Both the position numbers and the translations under genes were made by a program. From Mycobacterium noviomagense (GTDB lineage Bacteria; Actinomycetota; Actinomycetes; Mycobacteriales; Mycobacteriaceae), in contig NZ_AP022583.1 in assembly GCF_010731635.1 (NCBI RefSeq), positions 4,588,001 through 4,652,000 of the forward strand: DNA of 64,000 nucleotides, written 5' to 3'. Position 1 is the first letter of the stretch. Each line of letters opens with the position of its first letter. Shown one piece after another: positions 8,257-21,411 of the stretch. A model generated the notes under the pieces. That model made no database searches. It worked only from the letters and a program-made list of their open reading frames with translations, and had not been told where the DNA came from.

Positions 8257-9156
8257 TTACGGCTTGGCGGGCGACCAGTAGTCGAGCATCTGCGCGAAGG
8301 TCTCGAAGGCCGGCGCCGAAACACCGTAGGTGGCCTCGAGATGGATGCTCAGCGGATAGCCCAGCTCGGCGACACCGTCAATCACCCGCTTGTACAGATC
8401 GACCATCAGCCGGCGCTTCTGCGCGGGCTCGCTGCCGGCCAGCGTCTTGACGAACTCCTGCTCTGCGGCCACCGCGGCGTTGCCTGGATCCTGGATGAGC
8501 CAGTTGATGAAACCCACCCGGCTCTCCACCTTCGGCACAAACCCGAACGACAACAAGATCTCTGGTCGGTAGTCCGTGTTCTCGGCGAACTCGGTGAGGA
8601 AAGCCACAATCGCGTCGGAATACAGCAGCTGCGTCTGGGCGAAGGTCGCGCCTTGCTCGCACTTGAAATTGAACCGGCCCTGCTCACCTTCCCGCGTCGG
8701 GATGAGGATCACTCCGCGGTTAGGCACTAATTCGCGATAGATCGATAGGGCGTCAGTGGGCGCTACGCCGGAGCCTTCGCCGTCTTTCATGGTGCGCGGT
8801 ACACCGACGAAAACGATTCCCTCAATCCCCGCCGACACCAGCTCGGTGAGCCGGTGACGCAGGGTGGCCTCGTCCATGAATGCGGTGACCTGGCTGCACA
8901 ATCCGCGCACCCCTGGTAACTCCGGCTTGATGAGCGACCAAAAGTCCAGTACGTCGAGCTTCGGCTTCATTTCGACGGGCCGGTCATCCTCCTCGGCGAT
9001 CAACCCCGGGATCATCACGTGCCCGATGTGGCCGTCGATGCCCGATTCAGCAGAGAATTGGGCGACTTTGCGCGCGTCGTCCACCGCCTGCTGGGGGCCG
9101 CGCTCCAGGTTCGGCGGCACGAGTTCGAGCGCAACGGTGTTGAGGGTGCTGGCCAC
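8257..9156 (-). CDS. Methylenetetrahydrofolate-reductase-like protein (Rv2172c type)
   Basis: 299 residues, a TIM-barrel protein of the MTHFR-like group. Recognised by its N-terminal strand TLNTVALELVPPN, the GLIAEEDDRP segment, the central LIPTREGEQGRFNFKCEQGA stretch and the FGFVPK segment. This type is much shorter than canonical MetF-like enzymes with a regulatory domain; the M. tuberculosis homologue is reported as a non-canonical MTHFR in methionine/folate metabolism. The GTG at 9156 matches the family start; the longer frame to 9315 adds non-conserved residues. Convergent with lppM and divergent from idsA2. Confidence 0.85.
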   Translation of the reverse strand: MASTLNTVALELVPPNLERGPQQAVDDARKVAQFSAESGIDGHIGHVMIPGLIAEEDDRPVEMKPKLDVLDFWSLIKPELPGVRGLCSQVTAFMDEATLRHRLTELVSAGIEGIVFVGVPRTMKDGEGSGVAPTDALSIYRELVPNRGVILIPTREGEQGRFNFKCEQGATFAQTQLLYSDAIVAFLTEFAENTDYRPEILLSFGFVPKVESRVGFINWLIQDPGNAAVAAEQEFVKTLAGSEPAQKRRLMVDLYKRVIDGVAELGYPLSIHLEATYGVSAPAFETFAQMLDYWSPAKP

Positions 9157-9260
9157 CCCGACAGCATAGGTGCGAGATAGTGAGCCTGTCGAAGCAACTT
9201 GTGCGGTCCGTGTGGCGGCCAGCGCCGTCTCAACCCTGCGAAACCAGCCGTACGCTCTAG

Positions 9261-11900
<2,640 letters not shown>

Positions 11901-11914
<14 letters not shown>

Positions 11915-12326
11915 CTTGGGCCCGTCGCACCACTTCGCGGGCCTGGTGGGCATGCAGCGCGTCGACCGGACGGGCATTGGTCACGGCGTCGCGCGTCCCG
12001 TCCCGGGTGACGGTCAGCGACGGATCCGGGGTGAATAACCACCGGACGATCTCGGTCTCGTGATAGCCGCCGTCGTGCAACACCACCAGAAGCCCGGGCA
12101 GGCTCTTGACTACCTCACCGGATTCAGTGAAGAAAATTCGCGGCACCACCACATCACCACGGCGCCGCACTGCGATCAGATGGCCTTCCCGCAGCTGCTG
12201 CTGAACTTTGCTCACGGACACACCGAGCAACTCGGCGACCCGGGGCAGATCGTAAGTGGGCTCGTCGGGATCGAGAACGTCGTCGCCGGCCGGAATACTG
12301 CTCACCGCGACAAGTCTAGAGCTCAT
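11901..12326 (-). CDS. Winged-helix DNA-binding protein, PknL partner (Rv2175c type)
   Basis: 141 residues. The N-terminal half carries a helix-turn-helix (YDLPRVAELLGVSVSKVQQQLREGHL); the C-terminal half (SLPGLLVVLHDGGYHETEIVRWL and DALHAHQAREVVRRAQ) is the conserved Rv2175c domain. In M. tuberculosis the protein binds DNA and is phosphorylated by PknL on a Thr near the N-terminus. Here the first residues are MSSRLVAVSS, with Ser but no Thr, so the modified residue may differ or the true start may lie elsewhere. Divergent from pknL with 59 bases between starts. Confidence 0.9.
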
Positions 12327-12385
12327 ACCGGCGCGCTGCGTGCACGTTTCGGCAGCTGAATCGCACCGGCACCTACGATGGCTCC

Positions 12386-13573
12386 GTGGCCGCAGCTGTG
12401 ACGGAGGATCCGCTCTACGGCGCGTTGCTCGATGGGCGCTACCGGGTGCAGGCGAAGATCGCCAGCGGCGGCACGTCCACCGTCTACCGGGGCCTCGATG
12501 AGCGACTGGACCGCCCTGTCGCGGTGAAGGTCATGGACTCTCGCTACGCCGGCGACGAGCAATTCCTGACCCGCTTCCGGATGGAGGCCCGCACGGTGGC
12601 CCGGCTCAAGCACCCCGGCCTGGTCGCGGTCTACGACCAAGGACTCGATGCTCGCCACCCGTTTCTGGTGATGGAGCTCATCGAGGGCGGCACACTGCGC
12701 GAATTGCTGATCGAGCGCGGCCCGATGCCCCCGCATGCGGTGGTTGCGGTGCTTCGGCCGGTGCTCGGTGGCCTGGGTGCCGCGCATCGGGCCGGGCTGG
12801 TGCACCGCGACATCAAGCCGGAAAACGTGCTGATCTCCGATGAGGGCGACGTGAAGATCGCCGACTTCGGGTTGGTTCGCGCCGTGGCCGCCGCCGGAAT
12901 CACCTCGGCCAGTGTCATTTTGGGCACCGCCGCCTACCTGTCCCCCGAGCAGGTACGCGACGGGAAAGCCACGCCTGCCAGCGACGTGTACGCGGTCGGG
13001 ATCCTCACCTATGAGTTGCTGACGGGCCGCACGCCGTTTTCCGGCGACTCGCCGCTGGCAGTTGCCTACCAGCGGTTAGACACCGACGTGCCGCCGCCCA
13101 GCGCGGCCATCGAGGGCGTGCCAGCGCAATTCGACGAGTTGGTGGCGCGCGCGACGGCCCGCGACCCCGCCGACCGCTATGCCGATGCCTGCGAGCTGAG
13201 TACCGAACTGGACGCGATCGCTGAGGATTTGGGGCTGCCCGAGTTTCGGGTGCCGGCGCCACGCAACTCCGCCCAACACCGCTCAGCTGCGCTGTATCAC
13301 AGTCAAATTCGAACCGAGCAGGTCACCGATCACCCGCCGCGGCAGCGCCAACCTACCCGACAGCTGACTCGCGACTGGTCTGCCGACGACGACGAGCTCG
13401 ACGGCCAAGTGGTCTCAGGTCAATTCGCCGGTATCGAGCTCAGTGAATTCATCTGGGCGCGACAACACGCCAAGCGGATGGTGCTGGTCTGGGTGGCGGT
13501 CGTGCTGGCCGTCACCGGGCTGGTCGCCGCCGCGGGGTGGACCATCGGCAGCAACCTGAGCGGGCTGCTTTAG
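12386..13573 (+). CDS. pknL: Transmembrane Ser/Thr protein kinase PknL
   Basis: 395 residues, GTG start. The kinase domain occupies about residues 17-285: Gly loop KIASGGTSTVYRG, catalytic Lys in VAVKVMD, HRDIKPENV catalytic loop, DFGLVRA, and the activation loop leading to GTAAYLSPEQ. A juxtamembrane linker follows, then one C-terminal helix (MVLVWVAVVLAVTGLVAAAGW) with a very short outside tail and no sensor domain. This is the PknL arrangement. It phosphorylates the divergent neighbour in M. tuberculosis. All catalytic residues are present. Confidence 0.96.
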   Translation: MAAAVTEDPLYGALLDGRYRVQAKIASGGTSTVYRGLDERLDRPVAVKVMDSRYAGDEQFLTRFRMEARTVARLKHPGLVAVYDQGLDARHPFLVMELIEGGTLRELLIERGPMPPHAVVAVLRPVLGGLGAAHRAGLVHRDIKPENVLISDEGDVKIADFGLVRAVAAAGITSASVILGTAAYLSPEQVRDGKATPASDVYAVGILTYELLTGRTPFSGDSPLAVAYQRLDTDVPPPSAAIEGVPAQFDELVARATARDPADRYADACELSTELDAIAEDLGLPEFRVPAPRNSAQHRSAALYHSQIRTEQVTDHPPRQRQPTRQLTRDWSADDDELDGQVVSGQFAGIELSEFIWARQHAKRMVLVWVAVVLAVTGLVAAAGWTIGSNLSGLL

Positions 13574-13580
13574 CGCGAAA

Positions 13581-13627
13581 GGCCAGTTATGACACGCAAT
13601 TTCGACAAAAGCGTGCCATAACTGGCC
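13581..13627. terminator. Long inverted repeat between convergent pknL and aroG
   Basis: GGCCAGTTATG-a-CACGC is followed after a 13-base A-rich loop by GCGTG-c-CATAACTGGCC, a 17-base stem with one mismatch. It fills the 72-bp gap between the two stop codons. It has no U-tract but would fold strongly in both transcripts, so it is a candidate bidirectional terminator, or a copy of a short palindromic element. Confidence 0.65.
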
Positions 13628-13645
13628 ACGCGGCGCACTGAGCTC

Positions 13646-15606
<1,961 letters not shown>

Positions 15607-15617
15607 GTGCGGGAACC

Positions 15618-16493
15618 CTAGCCGCTGCTGCCGCTCGCCAGCGCGCGCTGGATTCCTTCGGGTGGCGGGGCGGCGTGCACCTCGCGGTCCAGCTCGGCGT
15701 CGACCATGTGCTCGTCGGGCAGCCGCGGCGTCCCGGCAACCAGGTTCTGCAGCCACAGCTTGACCCCGACAACGGGGCGGCGCAGATTGCGTTCGCGCTC
15801 CAAGGCACGCCGCATCTTGTCGAGCTGGGTGTTGTACCGCCAGCGGGCCCATGGAGCATGTGGACGCGACAACCGGATGGCTCCGACCACCAGCAGCACA
15901 ACGAAGAACATGCCGATCAGCCCGGTCCACACCTTGCCCTTGAGCAACACGACCACGGCCAGCGGCGGTGTGAGCACCAGCCCGGCGATGACGGCGGCGT
16001 GCATCAGCCTCGAATGGGTGTCCTGCCAGATGGAGAGAAAGAACATCATCGGGTGCAAGCCGAGCACCAGCAGTCCGCCCACCGCCACAGCGGCGAACAC
16101 TGCGTCCACCGAGGTGCGGCCGTCCTCCTCCCAGTAGACGTCGGACAGATGCAGGATCAACGCGTACTCGTCGAGCACGAGGGCGGCTCCGATACCGAAA
16201 AACGTTGCTGCTGCGGCGACTTCGGGCTGGTTCCCGGTGATGGACAGGGTCACCAACGTCACACCGGAGATCATCACCAAGACGACGCCAACTACCACAT
16301 GGTGGATGTGGACAGACCCGATATAGACGTTCCGGGGCTGCCACCATTTAGGCGGCAGTCCGGCGCTGGCGCGGTGACGGATGTAGCGCACGAAGCTGCG
16401 TGTCACGGCGAAAGTCAAGATGAACGCGACGAGGCAGCACAGCAGCGGCAGTCGGCCGCGTTCGATGATGTCGTGTTGTAACCAGTGAAGCAC
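15618..16493 (-). CDS. Conserved polytopic membrane protein (Rv2180c type)
   Basis: 291 residues, GTG start. Six or so membrane helices, including LPLLCCLVAFILTFAV, VVVGVVLVMISGVTLVTLSI and VIAGLVLTPPLAVVVLLKG, then a basic cytoplasmic tail with ERERNLRRPVVGVKLWLQNLV. The loop PRNVYIGSVHIHHVVVGV has closely spaced His residues and is the most conserved-looking part. No enzymatic motif that I recognise. Upstream of, and likely in one unit with, RNase AS; divergent from mptC with 86 bases between starts. Confidence 0.85.
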   Translation of the reverse strand: MLHWLQHDIIERGRLPLLCCLVAFILTFAVTRSFVRYIRHRASAGLPPKWWQPRNVYIGSVHIHHVVVGVVLVMISGVTLVTLSITGNQPEVAAAATFFGIGAALVLDEYALILHLSDVYWEEDGRTSVDAVFAAVAVGGLLVLGLHPMMFFLSIWQDTHSRLMHAAVIAGLVLTPPLAVVVLLKGKVWTGLIGMFFVVLLVVGAIRLSRPHAPWARWRYNTQLDKMRRALERERNLRRPVVGVKLWLQNLVAGTPRLPDEHMVDAELDREVHAAPPPEGIQRALASGSSG

Positions 16494-16579
16494 CTAAGAA
16501 AACGTACGCGCACTAGCCGCCCGGTGCGGCTAGCCATGCCGCTTGATGTGCACGCAACACCGATAGGGTGTTCTCCGAC

Positions 16580-17875
16580 ATGAGCGGACAGGGGTCGCCC
16601 GGCATGGGCGCGTGGCGGGGGCGAGCGATCTTCGGGCGGATCACCGTGTGGGGTGTGCTTCCGCTGCTGGCTCTCGCGGCGTTGAGCTATGCGAGTTGGC
16701 GGTTGCTGGGGCACATCCCCTACCGCATCGACATCGACGTCTATCAGATGGGCGCGCGGGCCTGGCTGGACAACCGCCCGCTCTACAAAGACACGATGTT
16801 TCACACCCCGATCGGGCTGAACCTGCCGTTCACCTATCCCCCGCTGGCCGCCATCGTGTTCTGCCCCTTCGCCTGGTTGCGGATGCCGGCTGCCAGCGTC
16901 GCGATCACCTGCACGACGCTGGTGCTGCTGATCGTCGCGATTATGGTCGTGCTGACCCGCCTCGACGTGTGGGGCTCGTCGCGGCTGCTGCCCGGGCCGG
17001 CCTGGTGGCGGCGATGGTGGTCGGCGCTGGCCGTGGTGGCAGCTGGGGTGATCTGGCTGGAGCCGATCAAGTCGAACTTCGCCTACGGTCAGATCAACGT
17101 GGTGCTGATGACGCTGGTGATCGCCGACTGCCTGCCCCGCCGCACCGCATGGCCGCGCGGCATGCTGCTGGGGCTGGGCATCGCGCTGAAACTAACGCCC
17201 GCGGTGTTCCTGCTGTATTTCCTGCTGCGCCGCGAGGGCCGGGCCGCACTGACTGCCGTGTGCTCCTTTGCGGCGGTGACGCTGGCCGGCTTCGCGCTGG
17301 ACTGGCGCGACTCCTGGGAGTACTGGACCAACACGGTGCGCAACACCGACCGGATCGGTGCGGCCACGCTGAACACCAACCAGAACATTGCCGGCGCCCT
17401 GGCGCGGTCCGGCCTGGGCGAGCACGAACGCTTCGTGCTGTGGGCGCTCGGCTGCCTGCTCGTGCTGGCCTTGACGATATGGGCGACGCGGCGAGTGCTT
17501 GGCGCGGGTGAGCCAGTCTTGGCTGTCATCTGTGTCGCGCTGTTCGGCTTGGTGGTTTCGCCGGTGTCGTGGTCACACCACTGGGTGTGGATGCTGCCGG
17601 CGGTGCTGGTAACGATGGTGCTGACGTGGCGCCGGCGCAGCGCGGCCCTTGCCGCGGTCACCGGCGCCGGAGTGGCGCTGATGGTGTGGACACCGATCGA
17701 CCTGATGCCCAAGTACCACGAGACGACTGCGCCGTGGTGGCGACAGCTTGTCGGAGCGTCCTACGTGTGGTGGGCGCTGGCCACGATCATCATCGCCGGG
17801 ATCATTGTCAAAGCTCGCAGCCCACATGAAATCCCGACAGCGCCGCACCGGGCGCCGGTGTCGGCGGTCGGCTGA
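16580..17875 (+). CDS. mptC: Alpha-(1->2)-mannosyltransferase MptC (GT87 family)
   Basis: 431 residues, about ten membrane helices. The first outside loop has [22 protein letters not shown] with the conserved Asp pair, then [14 protein letters not shown], the GT87 signature. The [17 protein letters not shown] loop is also typical. Adds single alpha-1,2-mannose branches to the lipomannan core from polyprenyl-phosphate-mannose. The ATG at 16580 is preferred; a GTG at 16568 adds four residues. It complements MptA earlier in the window. Confidence 0.9.
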   Translation: MSGQGSPGMGAWRGRAIFGRITVWGVLPLLALAALSYASWRLLGHIPYRIDIDVYQMGARAWLDNRPLYKDTMFHTPIGLNLPFTYPPLAAIVFCPFAWLRMPAASVAITCTTLVLLIVAIMVVLTRLDVWGSSRLLPGPAWWRRWWSALAVVAAGVIWLEPIKSNFAYGQINVVLMTLVIADCLPRRTAWPRGMLLGLGIALKLTPAVFLLYFLLRREGRAALTAVCSFAAVTLAGFALDWRDSWEYWTNTVRNTDRIGAATLNTNQNIAGALARSGLGEHERFVLWALGCLLVLALTIWATRRVLGAGEPVLAVICVALFGLVVSPVSWSHHWVWMLPAVLVTMVLTWRRRSAALAAVTGAGVALMVWTPIDLMPKYHETTAPWWRQLVGASYVWWALATIIIAGIIVKARSPHEIPTAPHRAPVSAVG

Positions 17876-17895
17876 ATCGTCGCTAGCCGGGCGGA

Positions 17896-18633
17896 TCAGC
17901 CGGCTGCGGTTTCCGGAATGCGTGCGGCGGTTCCGCCGGACGACCCCGACGCAGTTGGCTTGTGACCGTTTTTGACTGTGGCCGCGTAGATGTCGACGTA
18001 CTCCTGACCCGACAACCCCATCAGCTCGTACATCACCTCGTCGGTGACAGCCCGTTCGATGAAATGGTTGCCCGCCAGCCCCTCGAACCGCGAGAACTCC
18101 ATCGGTTTGCCGAACCGGACGGTGACCCGGCCGAACCGCCACATCTTGCTACCGGGCGGGTTCACCTTGTCGGTGCCGATCATCGCCACCGGAATGACCG
18201 GGACGCCGGTGTGCAACGCCAGCCGCGCCAGCCCCGTCTTGCCCTTGTACAGCCGGCCGTCGGGCGAGCGGGTGCCCTCCGGATACATGCCAAGCAACTT
18301 GCCTTCTTTGAGCAACCGCTCCGCGGTTTCCAGCGCCGCCTGCGCGGCATCACCACTACTGCGGTCGATCGGCACCTGCCCGGTAGTGCTGTAGAACCAG
18401 CGAAGGAACCAGCCCTTCAGCCCTGTGCCGGTGAAGTACTCCCGCTTGGCGAGGAAGGTGATCCGGCGGCGCACCACCAGCGGCAGATAAAAACTGTCCG
18501 CGACAGCAAGATGGTTACTGGCCAGTATCGCCGGGCCGGTACGCGGAACATATTCCAGCCCTTCGACTTTCGGCCGGCCGAGCAATGCAAGCAGGGGGCC
18601 CATGAAGATGTACTTGAGTAGCCAGTACCACAT
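17896..18633 (-). CDS. 1-acyl-sn-glycerol-3-phosphate acyltransferase-type enzyme (PlsC family, Rv2182c type)
   Basis: 245 residues. An N-terminal membrane-associated helix (MWYWLLKYIFMGPLLALLG) is followed by the PlsC motifs NHLAVADS (NHx4D), a YPEGTRSPDGRLYKGKTG block and VPVIPVAMIGT. Transfers an acyl chain to lysophosphatidic acid or a similar acceptor. GGAGGG lies upstream of the ATG at 18633. A longer frame to 18705 is rejected since the family starts at MWY. The C-terminus is Ser/Gly/Ala rich and not conserved. Confidence 0.9.
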   Translation of the reverse strand: MWYWLLKYIFMGPLLALLGRPKVEGLEYVPRTGPAILASNHLAVADSFYLPLVVRRRITFLAKREYFTGTGLKGWFLRWFYSTTGQVPIDRSSGDAAQAALETAERLLKEGKLLGMYPEGTRSPDGRLYKGKTGLARLALHTGVPVIPVAMIGTDKVNPPGSKMWRFGRVTVRFGKPMEFSRFEGLAGNHFIERAVTDEVMYELMGLSGQEYVDIYAATVKNGHKPTASGSSGGTAARIPETAAG

Positions 18634-18722
18634 GGACCCTCCCTCTCGCCCCACACCCGACGGTGCTCTGCGCCAACTGTACCCACCGGCTGCGGATGCG
18701 ACCACACAGCGACGGTGGCCGG

Positions 18723-19106
18723 CTATTCCTCGACGGTGACGGGGATCGGCTGGTACCGGCTGGTCGCCGGCGCTTCGCCGGCGGGCGCGGCACCCGTGCC
18801 ACCACCGGGCGGGCCCCCCGGGGTAGGCGGCGGCGCCGAGCGGTCCATGTCGTCGATGATTGCGCGGATCACTGTCAGCAACGCGAGACTGTGGTCGGCG
18901 ATGACGGTCAGCAGTGGATGCTGGTCACCGGTGACCAGCGCCGCGAGCGCGCATACCGGGCACCACATCTGCTGGCACTTGCCGGTGCCGACTCCGCTGC
19001 CCGACGCCCGCGCCGCCGCAGCACGCACCGCCGGGTCGATGCCGTCCAGGATGCTTTGGGCAAGCTTCCGCAACTCGGGACCGATATCGGGGTGAACGCC
19101 GCTCAT
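18723..19106 (-). CDS. Small conserved protein with a Cys cluster (Rv2183c type)
   Basis: 127 residues. An alpha-helical N-terminal half (HPDIGPELRKLAQSILDGIDPAVRAAAARA) leads to GKCQQMWCPVC, three Cys that may bind a metal, then a second helical stretch and a Pro/Gly-rich tail. No function is established. Its ATG overlaps the stop of the upstream ArsA-like ATPase gene (ATGA), so it is translationally coupled to it and may act with it. Confidence 0.82.
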   Translation of the reverse strand: MSGVHPDIGPELRKLAQSILDGIDPAVRAAAARASGSGVGTGKCQQMWCPVCALAALVTGDQHPLLTVIADHSLALLTVIRAIIDDMDRSAPPPTPGGPPGGGTGAAPAGEAPATSRYQPIPVTVEE

Positions 19107-20365
19107 GCTGGCCACACCTCCGGATCAGGTCGGAAACGTACCGTCAGTTCGCTGCCTCGAAGATGCGCGTCCAACACCGTGCATCGGCGCAGTACCGACG
19201 CCAACCGAACTCGGCGCCGCATGCCGCCGACACCGATGATCAGGTCGTCGTCGACTCGGCCCAAGGTGAGCGCGCCGGAATCGAGTTGGGGCAACTCTAA
19301 CCGCAATCGGTACACCGACTGCAGCCCTGATCCTGATTCCAGATCCACGACGGGACGCAGTGGCCCGGGCGGCGGTGCCCCGCCACGACGGCGGACACCA
19401 TCGAGCAGCTCGCCCAGCGCCTTGGGGCCGATCGGCTCACCGGCCAGATGGGGAGCCAGCACCAGCGCGACGTCACCGATGGTGGCGTCGAGTTCGTTCA
19501 GCACAGCTTGTTGCTCGCCGATGCGTTCGGCATACCAGTCGAACGCCGGGTGCTCGGGCAGGTTGCGGTACTCGTAGGAATCGTCCTGCACCAAAACCTG
19601 GTTGACGATCAGCTCCTCGACACGCACGCCCATCAACGACAGCGAACCGAGCGTACGGACCGCCTCGGCTGACACCACCCGTTCGGCCGTCAGCACCAGG
19701 TGAGCACCGACCACGCCACCGTCGGTCAGCAGCGTGCTGAGCCGGTCAACACTGGCGCGGATGCGCTCCAGCAGCTCGACGGCCGCCGCGGAGCGGGTGT
19801 CGGTCGCGGCGACCGTCAGCCTGCGATGCCGCGGCCACGCGCGTTCCACGTAGAGCCCGAACGTGGCCGGCAACGTCAGCATCCGCAGCGCGTCGGCGGT
19901 GGAGGCGCAGTCGACCACGATGTGATCCCACTGCCCGGCGGTGGCCACTTCACCGACCTCATGCAGGCCGAGCACTTCCTGGACGCCGGGCAGTGCCGAT
20001 AGTTCTTCGGGGGCGATGGTGCCCAGTTCCGAATCAGGAAAGCGGCGGCCCAGCGCGTCGACCACCTCGCGCCAACGAGCTTCCAGCAACGCCAGCGTGT
20101 CCAACGCCAGCGCATCGAGGAAGCCGCCGCCGGCATCCAGGTCATCGGCGAGCACACGCACCGGATCACGCTGACCGGTCGGCGGGACGGCAACGCCGAG
20201 CACGTCTCCCAGCGAATGCGCTTGATCGGTGGACACCACCAGTACCCGATGACCGGCGCGCGCCTCCCGCACAGCGGTGGCGGCCGCCAGGGTCGACTTT
20301 CCTACCCCACCCTTGCCGACGAAGAGACTGATCCGGGCCAGGGCGGGCGCTGCGGACTCACTCAG
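19103..20365 (-). CDS. ArsA/GET3-like P-loop ATPase (Rv2184c type) with a non-standard start
   Basis: About 420 residues if translated from CTG 20365. The N-terminus reads ALARISLFVGKGGVGKSTLAAA, a deviant Walker A of the ArsA/MinD class with the signature Lys, and VLVVSTDQAHSLGDVLG follows as in ArsA/GET3. The C-terminal region resembles the ArsA HSP20-like domain (RLELPQLDSGALTLGRVDDDLIIGVG). Between the stop at 20381-20383 and the Walker A motif there is no ATG, GTG or TTG in frame; the first usable one (GTG 20272) is after the Walker A motif and would destroy it. CTG 20365 is the likeliest start. The stop overlaps the next gene; the N-terminus overlaps the upstream SRPBCC gene. Confidence 0.82.
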   Translation of the reverse strand: MSESAAPALARISLFVGKGGVGKSTLAAATAVREARAGHRVLVVSTDQAHSLGDVLGVAVPPTGQRDPVRVLADDLDAGGGFLDALALDTLALLEARWREVVDALGRRFPDSELGTIAPEELSALPGVQEVLGLHEVGEVATAGQWDHIVVDCASTADALRMLTLPATFGLYVERAWPRHRRLTVAATDTRSAAAVELLERIRASVDRLSTLLTDGGVVGAHLVLTAERVVSAEAVRTLGSLSLMGVRVEELIVNQVLVQDDSYEYRNLPEHPAFDWYAERIGEQQAVLNELDATIGDVALVLAPHLAGEPIGPKALGELLDGVRRRGGAPPPGPLRPVVDLESGSGLQSVYRLRLELPQLDSGALTLGRVDDDLIIGVGGMRRRVRLASVLRRCTVLDAHLRGSELTVRFRPDPEVWPA

Positions 20366-20795
20366 CCTCGACTCGTTTCTTCAGATCCTTCAACGCGGTG
20401 TCGGTCAGCCTGCGCTCAGCCTTGCGCTTGAGCAACCCGATCATCGGGACAGCCAGGTCGACCGTGAGCTCGTAGGTGACATCGGTGCCAGATCCGCTGG
20501 GCTCCAAGCGGTATGCGCCGTCGAGGGATTTGAGCAGCGAGCTGGATACCAGCGACCAGCGAACCGAGTCATGGTCTTTGGGCCAGTCGTAGGACAACAC
20601 CATGGTGTCTTTGAGAACGGTGGCGTCTAGCACCAGCCGCGCCACCTTCGGATATCCCTCGGCGTCGGCCTCCAGTACTTCGGCCTCTTTGTACTCCGAC
20701 ACCCATTCGGGGTAAGAGCCGATGTCGGCAATGACATCCATCACCGTGCGCGGATCCGCATCGATGTAGATGGTCTGGGTCGTCTTCTCCGCCAC
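20358..20795 (-). CDS. SRPBCC (START-like) lipid/hydrophobic-ligand-binding protein (Rv2185c/TB16.3 type)
   Basis: 145 residues, GTG start. The fold signature is clear: TIYIDADPRTVMDVIADIGSYPEWV at the N-terminus, alternating strands, and a C-terminal amphipathic helix (LLKRKAERRLTDTALKDLKKRV). Such proteins bind hydrophobic ligands in a helix-grip cavity; the ligand is unknown. It overlaps the ArsA-like ATPase gene downstream and follows another START-like gene upstream, so two ligand-binding proteins and an ATPase make one probable operon. Confidence 0.88.
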   Translation of the reverse strand: MAEKTTQTIYIDADPRTVMDVIADIGSYPEWVSEYKEAEVLEADAEGYPKVARLVLDATVLKDTMVLSYDWPKDHDSVRWSLVSSSLLKSLDGAYRLEPSGSGTDVTYELTVDLAVPMIGLLKRKAERRLTDTALKDLKKRVEAE

Positions 20796-20900
20796 CTGGT
20801 TGCTTCCTTCTCGCCCGTAAGCGGGTGGACCTCGGCTCCGGCCGGAGTACCTTCTGGCCCTTTCGCAGAAACGGTACTCCGCCGTCGCAACCCGGTTCGG

Positions 20901-21290
20901 CTAAGCCACCGGAGAAACCCCGACGGGCCGCGAGCGCTCCAGTGCGGCCTTGACTTCGAAGGCCATTTTCTTGCCGGCAACCCGGCGTCGGTGTGTCATT
21001 CGGGGCAGGTTCATCCGGGCCAACTGCCACGCAGCGGCACCGGACGGCTCAGCGTGCAGGAAATAGTGCAGCAACACCCCGTCCAGCGCCGGTTCCAGCC
21101 AGATCTCCATGGTGCCGGTCAACCCGCCGGTCACCGCCCACCTGATCCCCTTATCGCCGCGATCCTCGACGACCTCCAGCCGCAAATCAGGCCACCACCG
21201 CTGCCAGCTGGCCGGATCGGCGACAGCCCGCCCTACGCGTGCAGCGTCCGCAGCGACAAACGTCTCGTCGGCGACCTGAATGCTGTGCAC
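20901..21290 (-). CDS. SRPBCC-like polyketide cyclase/dehydrase-type protein (Rv2186c type)
   Basis: 129 residues from GTG 21290 ([14 protein letters not shown]), equal to the M. tuberculosis length as I recall it. Contains [21 protein letters not shown], a START-like N-terminal helix and strand, and ends with [19 protein letters not shown]. The longer frame to 21398 enters the fadD15 promoter region and is rejected. Probably first gene of the unit 21290 to 18723. Function unknown. Confidence 0.84.
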   Translation of the reverse strand: MHSIQVADETFVAADAARVGRAVADPASWQRWWPDLRLEVVEDRGDKGIRWAVTGGLTGTMEIWLEPALDGVLLHYFLHAEPSGAAAWQLARMNLPRMTHRRRVAGKKMAFEVKAALERSRPVGVSPVA

Positions 21291-21411
21291 TATTCCAGCT
21301 TCACATACGCCGAGCCGACACCGATCAGGACTGGCACCGGCGCCGATTAGGCTGGACGCCATCGAGCCGGCGACCCCGGCAACGTCATGCGAGGTCAAGC
21401 GAGGTCAAAGA

